Positions 55,622 to 63,562 of a DNA stretch of 64,000 nt are shown in pieces. Below the pieces are notes generated by a model. It worked only from the letters and a program-made list of their open reading frames with translations, did not search any database and was not told the DNA's origin. Numbering within the stretch: the stretch's first letter is position 1; each line of letters begins with the position of its first letter. Both the position numbers and the translations under genes were made by a program. The stretch is from CAWIHS01 sp963836005 (GTDB lineage: Bacteria > Pseudomonadota > Gammaproteobacteria > GRL18): contig CAWIHS010000005.1 in assembly GCA_963836005.1 (NCBI GenBank), positions 558,001 to 622,000 on the forward strand. Direction: 5' to 3'.

Positions 55622-56002
55622 TTAATTCCAGATAGCATGTTCATAGTGGGTGTTAATATTTTTATCTTTAGTCACCAAACCAGCACCCATAAAACGCTGG
55701 ATTCAGCAGTAATTAATCTATCAAATACATCCCTGGTCCATTCTAACTCAACCGCTTTGCTAAAAACCCGTGAGGCATCCATGGTATGTACTTTTAAGCC
55801 AAGCGTTTTTTACCAGCTCATTAATCATCTCAGTAGCGGTTGCAGTGATACGTCCAATTTCAAACAGATATTGCAATTCAAGCCTGACGACTTCTGAAAT
55901 ATACAACTCATGAGTTTCAATAGCCTGAATCACCTTAACGGTGAGTTTTTCAACCAGACCGGCATAGAGCCAGACAATAATATGCGTATCCAGAAAAATC
56001 AT
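55622..56002 (-). pseudogene. Broken VapC-like PIN toxin
   Basis: The start MIFLDTHIIVWLYAG has the first PIN Asp, and VVRLELQYLFEIGRI the conserved Glu. After ELVKNAWLKST the frame is lost. The second part continues in another frame as VHTMDASRVFSKAVELEW and TRDVFDRLITAESSVL, and the end as GLVTKDKNINTHYEHAIW in a third frame. Two frameshifts therefore disable the PIN nuclease. Its ATG overlaps the antitoxin stop as ATGA. Confidence 0.85.
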
Positions 56003-56235
56003 AGTTTATCAACTTCTTCCCAGATAGAGGGGTCTATATCAACCAAACTCTCGGGATCCCCCACAATACAGACATGTTTTTTCAAATTACTTAGCTTACT
56101 TTTTTTCTCCTCCAGAACGATTTTGACAATATGTCCATTTCGCTCAATTTCCACGGGGATACCTGTCTCAACCACACCATCAATCACTTTAAACAATTGT
56201 TTTCTCAACCCGGTAATCGTCAATACCTCTGCCAT
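55999..56235 (-). CDS. Phd/YefM-type antitoxin (VapB role)
   Basis: A 78-residue antitoxin: MAEVLTITGLRKQLFKVIDG, then VEIERNGHIVKIVLEE, the Phd/YefM DNA-binding fold, and a C-terminal tail for toxin binding. I choose the ATG with GAGGG just before it. It precedes the broken vapC with a four-base overlap. It appears intact though its toxin is dead. Confidence 0.85.
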   Translation of the reverse strand: MAEVLTITGLRKQLFKVIDGVVETGIPVEIERNGHIVKIVLEEKKSKLSNLKKHVCIVGDPESLVDIDPSIWEEVDKL

Positions 56236-56264
56236 ATCCCTCACCCATTTTTATAAAAACCACG

Positions 56265-56282
56265 ATACTGTACATACAGTAT
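56265..56282. promoter_or_regulatory. Palindromic operator of the VapB-like antitoxin
   Basis: Perfect inverted repeat ATACTGTACATACAGTAT (eight-base arms, two-base centre) stands 30 bases before the antitoxin start, the expected place for autoregulation. Confidence 0.65.
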
Positions 56283-56422
56283 AAATCCTGATGTACACCA
56301 GTTCAATAATAATACCCCTGCACAAAAAAGAAACCTTTGAGCCAAAGCTTAAAAAGCTCTCCTTTGCGCCTTGGCGGCTTTGCGCGACCATGCTTACGCT
56401 TTTCCCGTGCTATAATTGTCTC

Positions 56423-56740
56423 ATGACAGCTATAACCAAAGCACACCATCCACAGCTGCGATTAAGTGAAAAAGAAATCGATAACATCAAGACTTCCGTT
56501 TCTTCACTTGATCCAGACGCTGCTGTGTATTTATTTGGTTCACGCATCGACCTGGCAAAACGAGGCGGCGATATTGATCTATTGATTGTCTCAACGCTAA
56601 TAGATCAGAGAGAACTGTATAAAATACGCTGGCATTTTTTTGAACAGTTTGGCGAACAAAAGATGGATATCATCCTCGATGACGGTACTGGACAAACCCC
56701 TTTTGCAAGAATGATACTGCCCAGGGCCGTGTTACTGTGA
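56423..56740 (+). CDS. mntA: MntA-type nucleotidyltransferase antitoxin
   Basis: A 105-residue minimal nucleotidyltransferase. The motif LFGSRIDLAKRGGDIDLLI has the Gly-Ser and Asp-x-Asp catalytic residues; a third Asp is in KMDIILDDG. In the HepT/MntA system it AMPylates the toxin and neutralises it. I choose the ATG giving MTAITKAHHPQLRLS, because the longer open frame runs back through repeat DNA. It overlaps the hepT start as GTGA. Confidence 0.88.
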   Translation: MTAITKAHHPQLRLSEKEIDNIKTSVSSLDPDAAVYLFGSRIDLAKRGGDIDLLIVSTLIDQRELYKIRWHFFEQFGEQKMDIILDDGTGQTPFARMILPRAVLL

Positions 56741-57171
56741 GTGTTGAAAACCTTCGAGTAAATCGAAAATTACTAAACAAGCAATTATTTTCGCTGCGTC
56801 ATTCTTTCGAAGCCGCAGAAAAAATTGGCTTAAAAGCCGAATACCAAGTGGATGAGTTTGATATCTATGAAAATTTATGCAGCCGGTTTGCCAGAATGAC
56901 AGACTTTTTAATACGTAAAATGTTCCGCAGTATTGATAATGTAGAATTTGAAAACCAGGGCACCTTGATCGATACCGTCAATAACGCTCACAAACGAGGT
57001 CTTTTTGACAGTATCGACAGCCTGCGGCAGATAAAAGACCTGAGAAATTCAATCGCTCATGAATATCTCGATGATGATCTGCAAAGACTGTTTGAAAATG
57101 TTGTTGCTTTAACACCATTAGTCATCGAGATAGCGCTACAGACTTCAGACTATACACGCCGATACGAATAA
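56737..57171 (+). CDS. hepT: HepT-type HEPN toxin
   Basis: A 144-residue helical HEPN-domain RNase toxin with the motif RNSIAHEY (R-x4-H-x-Y) near residue 110, the catalytic and AMPylated Tyr site. GTG start coupled to mntA through a four-base overlap. The pair looks intact. Confidence 0.88.
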   Translation: MSVENLRVNRKLLNKQLFSLRHSFEAAEKIGLKAEYQVDEFDIYENLCSRFARMTDFLIRKMFRSIDNVEFENQGTLIDTVNNAHKRGLFDSIDSLRQIKDLRNSIAHEYLDDDLQRLFENVVALTPLVIEIALQTSDYTRRYE

Positions 57172-58130
57172 ACTGACAGATTAGCTCGCGCAAAGGCGCA
57201 AAGGAAAAGATTAAAAGCCTCGTTGGTTTCGCGCCTGCGGCGCTCAAAAAAACGTGTTTGCCTCTACATAATCAAGACTTAACATTTTATTTCAGGAACC
57301 AGGCCATCGTACCGGCTAAAATCACACTTGTAACAATTACTATACATTTTAAGATTTATAGCATCCATTCCTCTACTCCTTCCCCCTGACCCCCCTCCTA
57401 ACCTCCCCCCTTAAAAAGGGGAGGAACAAATGGTGCAATGCTGGAGATATTACTAAAGGCCTTGAACTACTGGATAAACTCGATGCTCACTTTTCTAAAG
57501 GCTATTTACCCCTTCCCCCTGGCAGGGGGAAGGCGGGGATGGGGGTTGAATCTTAATAGCTAATAATGAATTTAACATTTTACCCCCCTCCTGACCTCCC
57601 CCCTTAAAAAGGGGAGGAACAAATGGTGCAATGCTGGAGATATTACTAAAGGCCTTGAACTACTGGATAAACTCGATGCTCACTTTTCTAAAGGCTATTT
57701 ACTCCTTCCCCCTGGCAGGGGGAAGGTGGGGATGGGGGTTGAATCTTAATAGTTAATAATGAATTTAACATTTTACCCCCCTCCTAACCTCCCCCCTTAA
57801 AAAGGGGAGGAACAAATGGTGCAATGCTGGAGATATTACTAAAGGCCTTGAACTACTGGATAAACTCGATGCTCACTTTTCTAAAGGCTATTTACCCCTT
57901 CCCCCTGACAGGGGGAAGGCGGGGATGGGGGTTGAATCTTAATAGTTAATAATGAATTTAACATTTTACCCCCCTCCTAACCTCCCCCCTTAAAAAGGGG
58001 AGGAACAAATGGTGCCATATTTCAGAGTATGATTTTACCCTGGCCTATTGTATACCCTCCCTTAAAAAGCTCTTCTTTGCGCGACAAAAATGCTTTTCAT
58101 CGCCTGACGCTTTTTGCTGTAATAATTCCT
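57172..58130. repeat. 193-bp tandem repeat array (three units plus partial)
   Basis: Units start at 57389, 57582, 57775 and 57968 (partial): the period is exactly 193 bases. Each complete unit holds the palindrome CCCCTTAAAAAGGGG, a 70-base segment equal to the 3' end of the RHH antitoxin gene at 62.2 kb, the hairpin CCTTCCCCC / GGGGGAAGG with a GGGGATGGGGGTT tail, and an AT-rich joint (AATAGTTAATAATGAATTTA). The array ends with GGTGCCATATTTCAGAG. GCGCAAAGG-type motifs flank it. No full gene. Confidence 0.93.
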
Positions 58131-59483
58131 CTATTTAAAAGATTCGAGCTTTTGTTTAAGGTTTGTTACAGAACTAAAGACAAAGGCTCTACCCATTTTT
58201 GTTTTCTCAAGCAATCCCAACTCCACTAACTTTAACAGATCCGTTCTAGCAGTATCATAAGTTACATTATGTGCACCTCGATGACTTTCAACGTAGAAAA
58301 TCGATTCTGGTTTTTTAAGCGCTCGGTTTATAAGGGCTATCTGCCTATAATTCAACAACTTTTGTAGATCTGGAGATTTCTTAATTATCTGCTCTACAGT
58401 TTTTATCTCATTGGCTTTTCTTTTTAAATAATTTAACAAGTCATTGATTGCTCTATTGATCACTTCCAACTGATAAACAATAAAATAGGTAACATCATTA
58501 GCATCAGTTTCAGTGTACAAATAGGACCTGATATATTTTGCAGGTGCCGCTTTTAATATTCTGGAAATTGATATAAATTCCATTGTCCAGTAACCTTGTT
58601 TCAACATGGACCAATAAAAAAGGGCACGTGCTGTTCTTCCATTGCCATCCTCAAAAGGGTGATCGTATGCCAGCAAAAAATGCAGAATAATTGCTCTAAT
58701 AAGCGGATGAAGAAAAAACGACGGTTGTGTCATATTAGCAAAATCACATAGTTTCTGAAGTCTTTCAGCTAATTCCGTTGCCTTTGGTGGCTCATGTATT
58801 ATTGTTGCATCTCTTTGATCACCTACATAGATATCATCTGTTGTACGTAATTTTCCAACTGCATTCGGGTTATCTAACGTATTGACTGTTAATCTTGTAT
58901 GTAATTCATAGACTAATTCTGGCGTCAAATCTTCGTCAGCTATTTCGTTAATAAATTCCATCGCATTATAATTATTAACGATCATTGTTTCTGATCTGTC
59001 TCTTGGCTTTCTTTTTTCCCGCAGCATTTCCTTTGCAACTTTTCGAGTTGTTACTGCTCCTTCAAGTTGGCTTGAGGTTATAGATTCTTCAATTAATGAA
59101 TTAATCAGGTAAGTATCTCGCGTATTAGGATTTGCTACCTGATCACTTGCCTTTAGTTCTCCACCGCCATGGATATCAACTTCATGCAGCAAACGCCGTA
59201 CAACATCAGGCTCAGCATAAACAAAAGGAATATTATCCTTATCTGAATGCGGAATGTTCTTATACAGTGCCTTACGGACAAATTTTATCGCAAGCCACCA
59301 TTCTTCATGATTCAAGTTATGTGGTGGTAGTTTTAAATGCCTCAGCTTATCCCAATGGTAATAATTACCTTTAGGATCAGGCTGGATTCCAAGTGATAAA
59401 ATCCTTCCCAAATGGCCTGGAGATTCGGCAGCTAACTTTTCTAACAAAAAATCAAAATTAGGGGGGGTAATCGGGATTTTCAT
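58131..59483 (-). CDS. Fic-domain AMP transferase with C-terminal winged helix
   Basis: A 450-residue class II Fic protein. The Fic_N region carries the inhibitory helix SITSSQLEGA (S-x3-E-G; about residue 139). The catalytic motif HPFEDGNGRTAR (about 268-279) is complete, so it should transfer AMP to Ser/Thr/Tyr of a target. The C-terminal NVTYDTARTDLLKLVELGLL is a winged-helix DNA-binding segment. I start at the ATG giving MKIPITPPNF; 16 further upstream codons run through operator-like repeats. It stands alone between repeat arrays. Confidence 0.92.
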   Translation of the reverse strand: MKIPITPPNFDFLLEKLAAESPGHLGRILSLGIQPDPKGNYYHWDKLRHLKLPPHNLNHEEWWLAIKFVRKALYKNIPHSDKDNIPFVYAEPDVVRRLLHEVDIHGGGELKASDQVANPNTRDTYLINSLIEESITSSQLEGAVTTRKVAKEMLREKRKPRDRSETMIVNNYNAMEFINEIADEDLTPELVYELHTRLTVNTLDNPNAVGKLRTTDDIYVGDQRDATIIHEPPKATELAERLQKLCDFANMTQPSFFLHPLIRAIILHFLLAYDHPFEDGNGRTARALFYWSMLKQGYWTMEFISISRILKAAPAKYIRSYLYTETDANDVTYFIVYQLEVINRAINDLLNYLKRKANEIKTVEQIIKKSPDLQKLLNYRQIALINRALKKPESIFYVESHRGAHNVTYDTARTDLLKLVELGLLEKTKMGRAFVFSSVTNLKQKLESFK

Positions 59484-59490
59484 GTTTAAA

Positions 59491-59577
59491 TACCAATTTG
59501 GATAAAATTGGTAAAAAGATAACAGAAACAAATTCTATTTACTACCAATTTGGTAATAATTGGTAGTAAATTGGTAG
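59491..59577. promoter_or_regulatory. Operator-like ACCAATT repeats upstream of fic
   Basis: ACCAATT or its complement AATTGGT occurs about six times in 87 bases, including a palindrome ACCAATTTGGT at 59544 and a pair of AATTGGTA at 59558 and 59569. It stands immediately upstream of the Fic gene whose product has a winged helix, so autorepression is plausible. Confidence 0.6.
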
Positions 59578-59694
59578 TTCACTATTTATTTTTTTGATCT
59601 ATTTAATGAGTGAGGTTTGGTGAAAGTTTCTAAAAATGTATTAATTTATAGTCTTAATATCGGTAGATAAAATTTTTCACAAAGATAATCTGTA

Positions 59695-60236
59695 ACTCAA
59701 TAAGTCCGCGCAAGATCCCCTCCCCCTATCAGGGGGAGGGTTAGGGTGGGGGTTGAATCTTAATAGTTAATAATGAATTTAACATTTTACCCCCCTCCTA
59801 ACCTCCCCCCTTAAAAAGGGGAGGAACAAATGGTGCAATGCTGGAGATGTTACTAAAGGCCTTGAACTACTGGATAAACTCGATGCTCACTTTTCTAAAG
59901 GCTATTTACCCCTTCCCCCTGGCAGGGGGAAGGCGGGGATGGGGGTTGAATCTTAATAGATAATAATGAATTTAAAATCTTACCCCCCTCCTGACCTCCC
60001 CCCTTAAAAAGGGGAGGAACAAATGGTGCAATGCTGGAGATGTTACTAAAGGCCTTGAACTACTGGATAAACTCGATGCTCACTTTTCTAAAGGCTATTT
60101 ACCCCTTCCCCCTGGCAGGGGGAAGGCGGGGATGGGGGTTGAATCTTAATAGCTAATAATGAATTTAACATTTTACCCCCCTCCTGACCTCCCCCCTTAA
60201 AAAGGGGAGGAACAAATGGTGCCATATTTCAGAGCC
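59695..60236. repeat. 193-bp tandem repeat array (two units plus partial)
   Basis: It begins with a half copy of the 38.76-kb MITE (CTCAATAAGTCCGCGCAAGA, then the CCTCCCCCT hairpin). Units start at 59789, 59982 and 60175 (partial), again 193 bases apart, with the same antitoxin-tail segment. It ends with GGTGCCATATTTCAGAGCCC. A GCGCCTTTGCGCGAC motif follows at about 60275. Confidence 0.93.
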
Positions 60237-60332
60237 CTGAGCTATTGTATAAAAACTCCAAAAAGCTCCTCTTTGCGCCTTTGCGCGACAAAAAATGCAC
60301 TTACTTTAGACACTCTTTGTTGAAAACAGGTA

Positions 60333-60530
60333 TCAAGCAGCGATTTTCTCGAAAGAAAAATAGGGAATATCTGCCCGATCTTTAGCATGCTCAAGCGTGA
60401 TGGCACAAATATTACCGTCAGCATCCATATCAAGGATTGTATTTTCATCTAAATCCTTTGATTCTGCTATTTCAGATGCCTTGAACTCAATGTAAAGCGT
60501 ATCGGTATCTTCAAAATACTTGATTTTCAT
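60333..60530 (-). CDS. DUF2283 family protein, probable antitoxin
   Basis: A 65-residue protein MKIKYFEDTDTLYIEFKASE, then ILDMDADGNICAITLEHA, the DUF2283 pattern. It overlaps the upstream DUF4258-like gene by four bases (ATGA). DUF2283 genes are commonly paired with DUF4258 genes in putative toxin-antitoxin loci, so this pairing is expected. It is intact. Confidence 0.85.
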   Translation of the reverse strand: MKIKYFEDTDTLYIEFKASEIAESKDLDENTILDMDADGNICAITLEHAKDRADIPYFSFEKIAA

Positions 60531-60763
60531 GGTTTAAAATTCCGATCAAAAAAAGCGTTGTGAACTGTTACACCATCTTGTAATAGTATAACACGCAAAT
60601 ATCTCCCATCCATTTCTTCAATTTGCCCCCATCGACGAATACGACCATCTTGTTGTATTACTTCTCTAACTGGATTTTCGATAACTCTCTGAATCCATAA
60701 AAAATCAATTATAGCTCTATCAGGGCGCGCACGCATGGAATCGAAATACAGGGTTGTTTGCAT
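60527..60763 (-). CDS. DUF4258-like protein, probable toxin
   Basis: A 78-residue protein: MQTTLYFDSMRARPDRAIID, then VIENPVREVIQQDGRIRRWG and YLRVILLQDGVTVHNAFFDR. It has the beta-strand-rich BECR/RelE-like pattern of DUF4258 partners of DUF2283. It lies upstream of DUF2283 with an ATGA overlap. Function inferred only from pairing. Confidence 0.75.
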   Translation of the reverse strand: MQTTLYFDSMRARPDRAIIDFLWIQRVIENPVREVIQQDGRIRRWGQIEEMDGRYLRVILLQDGVTVHNAFFDRNFKP

Positions 60764-61230
60764 ATTTTATCATTCATTGAAATTTTAGCACATCATAAGT
60801 ACTAGCAGATATTATCCGAAACTTCACTGAGAAATTCCAGGGCACATGAATATCTCAATGATGATCTACATCTCGCGCAAAGATGCAAAAAAATGGCTCA
60901 CTCAAAGCCGCCAGGGCGCAAAGGAAAAGATTATTGGTTTCGCGCCTGCGGCGCGCAAAAAACAGGTTGGCCTCCTTTTAGCAAGAAGCATATTATTTCA
61001 GGAACCAGGCCATCGTACCGGCTAAAATCACACTTGTAACAATTACTCTACATTTTAAGATTTATAGCATCCATTCCTCTACTCCTTCCCCCTGACCCCC
61101 CTCCTAACCTCCCCCCTTAAAAAGGGGAGGAACAAATGGTGCCATATTTCAGAGCCCTGAGCTATTGTATAAAAACCCCAAAAAGCTCTTCCTTTGCGCA
61201 AAAAAATGCATTTTCAACGCCTGACTCGTG
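60764..61230. repeat. GCGCAAAGG repeats and a zero-unit 193-bp locus
   Basis: 60873-60962 holds GCGCAAAG motifs in both directions. The stretch CATTTTAAGATTTATAGCAT is shared with 57340. 61079-61160 has the two ends of the 193-bp array (CTCCTTCCCCCTGACCCCCC through GGTGCCATATTTCAGAGCCC) without any antitoxin-tail segment. No gene is seen. Confidence 0.8.
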
Positions 61231-61467
61231 CTAATGCTCTTTGCTATCCTGCTCCAGTCGTTCTGCCAGAAACATTTTCATAATTGACTGGCGAGCGACC
61301 CCGATGCGTTTTGCCTCATAGTCAAGCCGATCAATCATCCATTTTGGCAGATCGAGATTAACCCGCTTTTGCTCAAAATTCGGGCGTGTAGCCCTGGACC
61401 AATCTACATCAGCATCAATATCTTCTCCATTATCAAAAGCTGCATCAAACTCTTCAGCAGTTTTCAT
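61231..61467 (-). CDS. brnA: BrnA-type antitoxin
   Basis: A 78-residue protein with an acidic N-terminus (MKTAEEFDAAFDNGEDIDAD) and a ribbon-helix-helix C-terminus (KRVNLDLPKWMIDRLDYEAK, then RIGVARQSIMKMFLAERLE). This is the BrnA/CopG layout. It overlaps brnT by 14 bases and would neutralise it and repress the operon. Confidence 0.88.
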   Translation of the reverse strand: MKTAEEFDAAFDNGEDIDADVDWSRATRPNFEQKRVNLDLPKWMIDRLDYEAKRIGVARQSIMKMFLAERLEQDSKEH

Positions 61468-61717
61468 ACTGTGTCACCTCCATTTTTCGAGATCTTCTAA
61501 CCGAGATTATTCTGACAGTATCTTTACGATAAGTGATTACTGCCGACCAACATTTACCATCCACCGCGCCAATACACAGCCAACGCGGTTCATCCGGAAA
61601 ATCCAAAGGCACTTCCAGCATTTTCTCATCCATCCACAACTTCTGAGCTTCTGCAAAATCAATACCATGCTTTTCTTTGTTATTTAGACTCTTATTTTCA
61701 TCATACTCAAAATACAT
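61454..61717 (-). CDS. brnT: BrnT-type RNase toxin
   Basis: An 87-residue BrnT toxin: FEYDENKSLNNKEKHGIDFA, then EPRWLCIGAVDGKCWSAVIT, then TVRIISVRRSRKMEVTQYEN. The conserved Lys/His of KHGIDF and the Arg pair in SVRRS fit the BECR-fold RNase. It precedes brnA. Intact. Confidence 0.9.
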   Translation of the reverse strand: MYFEYDENKSLNNKEKHGIDFAEAQKLWMDEKMLEVPLDFPDEPRWLCIGAVDGKCWSAVITYRKDTVRIISVRRSRKMEVTQYENC

Positions 61718-61770
61718 ACCAATATTATATCAAATAAGATGCAATTTGATATATTATCTATACCAATAAT
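61716..61770. promoter_or_regulatory. Operator region of brnTA
   Basis: Perfect inverted repeat TATATCAAAT / ATTTGATATA with an eight-base spacer (61726-61753), flanked by two ATACCAATA direct repeats (61716 and 61760). It lies directly upstream of the brnT ATG. Confidence 0.65.
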
Positions 61771-61848
61771 ATGTAATCGTCACTGACAAAGACATCATTT
61801 CATTGTTTACCTGAGCGCCGCTGGCGCCAAATCTTAAAAAGCTCTTCT

Positions 61849-62088
61849 TTGTGCCTTAGCGGCTTTGCGAGACAAAAGTGCATTTACAGTAAATGCTACT
61901 GGGTGCCCATATATTATTTATGGCGTCCTAATCTTAAGGATGAAAGTGACAACTTTCTGATTGAATTAGCGTTAGCAGGTAAGGCAAGGTACATAATTAC
62001 AAATAATATAAAAGATTTGCAGGGCGCTGAGTTAAAATTTCCTGACCTGAGTATTGTCACACTCGAACAATTTTTAAAAAATAAATGA
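61849..62088 (+). pseudogene. PIN-family toxin truncated at the 5' end
   Basis: The readable part WRPNLKDESDNFLIELALAG followed by KARYIITNNIKDLQGAELKF is the C-terminal half of a PIN toxin, with conserved Asp residues in KDESDN and NNIKD. The first residues come from a GCGCAAAGG-type repeat (TTGTGCCTTAGCGGCTTTGC), which replaced the N-terminal half including the first catalytic Asp. Non-functional as a nuclease. The antitoxin gene starts one base after its stop. Confidence 0.8.
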
Positions 62089-62089
62089 T

Positions 62090-62356
62090 ATGGCAACTTT
62101 AACGATTAGAATACCTGATGATAAACACAGTCGTTTGAAAGCATTAGCAAAACACCGTCATGTTAGTGTCAACAAATTGATCGAAGAGCTTTCTACCCAA
62201 GCGCTGGCTGAGTTTGACAGTGAAGAACGTTACCGCGCTCTCGCGTCTGCTGGAGATATTACTAAAGGCCTTGAACTACTGGATAAACTCGATGCTCACT
62301 TTTCTAAAGGCTATTTACTCCTTCCCCCTGACCCCCCTCCTAACCTCCCCCCTTAA
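62090..62356 (+). CDS. Ribbon-helix-helix antitoxin with repeat-derived tail
   Basis: The protein starts MATLTIRIPDDKHSRLKALA, then VSVNKLIEELSTQALAEFDS, an RHH/HicB-like antitoxin, partner of the truncated PIN toxin. The last native segment SAGDITKGLELLDKLDAHFS runs into repeat DNA and ends LLLPPDPPPNLPP, clearly translated from the 193-bp repeat joint. The native stop is therefore probably lost. The segment coding GDITKGLELLDKLDAHFSKG is the one copied in all arrays. Confidence 0.8.
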   Translation: MATLTIRIPDDKHSRLKALAKHRHVSVNKLIEELSTQALAEFDSEERYRALASAGDITKGLELLDKLDAHFSKGYLLLPPDPPPNLPP

Positions 62357-62770
62357 AAAGGGGAGGAACAAATGGTGCAATGCTGGAGATGTTACTAAAG
62401 GCCTTGAACTACTGGATAAACTCGATGCTCACTTTTCTAAAGGCTATTTACCCCTTCCCCCTGGCAGGGGGAAGGCGGGGATGGGGGTTGAATCTTAATA
62501 GTTAATAATGAATTTAACATTTTACCCCCCTCCTAACCTCCCCCCTTAAAAAGGGGAGGAACAAATGGTGCAATGCTGGAGATGTTACTAAAGGCCTTGA
62601 ACTACTGGATAAACTCGATGCTCACTTTTCTAAAGGCTATTTACCCCTTCCCCCTGGCAGGGGGAAGGCGGGGATGGGGGTTGAATCTTAATAGCTAATA
62701 ATGAATTTAACATTTTACCCCCCTCCTAACCTCCCCCCTTAAAAAGGGGAGGAACAAATGGTGCCATATT
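62250..62770. repeat. 193-bp tandem repeat array beginning inside the antitoxin gene
   Basis: The native antitoxin 3' end (62250-62310) is followed by units whose CCCCCCTCC landmark lies at 62331, 62524 and 62717, all 193 bases apart. Two further antitoxin-tail copies follow the native one. It ends with GGTGCCATATTTCAGAGTAT, as in the 57-kb array. This is the only place where the tail segment is joined to a full gene, so it is the likely source. Confidence 0.93.
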
Positions 62771-62952
62771 TCAGAGTATGATTTTACCCTGGCCTATTGT
62801 ATAAATACTCCAAAATGCTCTTCCTTTGCACCCTGGCGGCTTTGCGCGACAAAAATGCTTTTCAGCACCGATACCTTTTCCTTTTAATGCAGGGTTGTGT
62901 ATACTTATGTGTATGTGTATAGCGTTTAATTTTATGCAAATGAGGATAAACA
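62771..62952. promoter_or_regulatory. Promoter region of the RHH/coiled-coil pair
   Basis: A GCGCAAAGG-type motif lies at 62818-62850. TGTGTATACTTATGTGTATG at about 62897 is a short direct-repeat stretch that may be the operator or promoter of the next gene. Confidence 0.45.
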
Positions 62953-63237
62953 ATGACCACATCCACACACAGCAGCCTGATAAGAAAACAGTTTCTTATA
63001 TCAGCGGAAAGTATTTCCAAACTGGAAAAATTAGCGAAGGCACGGAACACATCCGCTTCAGAAATTGTTAGACAAGCGATTGACTCATATAATCCTTATG
63101 AATCTGAAGAAATGGATATGCCAGAACTGATGGAGCTTGTTGGCGTAAAATTAAAAGAAGCCATTCGTTCTACCAAAAAGGCTAATCATCAAGTTGAAAG
63201 AACTTTAAAATCCCTTGAACACGGAGACAGCAAATAG
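62953..63237 (+). CDS. Ribbon-helix-helix protein, probable antitoxin
   Basis: A 94-residue protein with the RHH pattern SLIRKQFLISAESISKLEKL then ARNTSASEIVRQAIDSY (about residues 8-46), followed by an acidic helical tail. A GTG-start gene follows with a one-base overlap (TAGTG). It looks like a CopG/Arc-type DNA-binding antitoxin or repressor. Confidence 0.75.
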   Translation: MTTSTHSSLIRKQFLISAESISKLEKLAKARNTSASEIVRQAIDSYNPYESEEMDMPELMELVGVKLKEAIRSTKKANHQVERTLKSLEHGDSK

Positions 63238-63407
63238 TGACAACCTGGAAGAGTATTTTGCTGGATACCCTAAAATTAACGGATGAGGTAAAGCGTCTTA
63301 ACCAACAGACTGAAAAATTATCAGAGCGTACAATAGACATGGACAAACGACTTGTAAGGCTTGAAACCATGGTGGAGATTGCGCAAAAGCAATTAACGGC
63401 AAAGTAA
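63237..63407 (+). CDS. Small coiled-coil protein (56 aa)
   Basis: A GTG-start gene overlapping the stop of the RHH gene by one base. The 56-residue product (TTWKSILLDTLKLTDEVKRL, then ERTIDMDKRLVRLETMVEI) has heptad-like leucines, so it is probably a coiled coil. Translational coupling suggests it acts with the RHH protein. No toxin family is recognised. Confidence 0.65.
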   Translation: MTTWKSILLDTLKLTDEVKRLNQQTEKLSERTIDMDKRLVRLETMVEIAQKQLTAK

Positions 63408-63562
63408 AATCGAAAAAGAAATTATTTATTTCCAGCCGTAGTCATTTTGTCTTATTGTAAAGCCTTTACCTGAGCGCCACCGGCGCGAACCCCTAAATCT
63501 TTTAACTTTGCGCCCTGGCGGCTTTGCGCGGCCAATAACTCTGCACCCTTTGCGTCTTCACT
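63408..63562. repeat. GCGCAAAGG-type repeat
   Basis: 63490-63530 carries TTTGCGCCCTGGCGGCTTTG, a further copy of the dispersed motif, preceded by CTGAGCGCCACCGGCGCGAA, which is also seen at about 61810. Confidence 0.6.

Noticed and set aside
57389..58020. CRISPR array
   Set aside because: The units are contiguous 193-base repeats without variable spacers, and no cas genes are present.
62214..62498. Open frame of 94 codons across the 193-bp repeat
   Set aside because: It consists of the antitoxin tail plus translated palindromes and has no independent start signal. The same frame ends at a stop in every unit.
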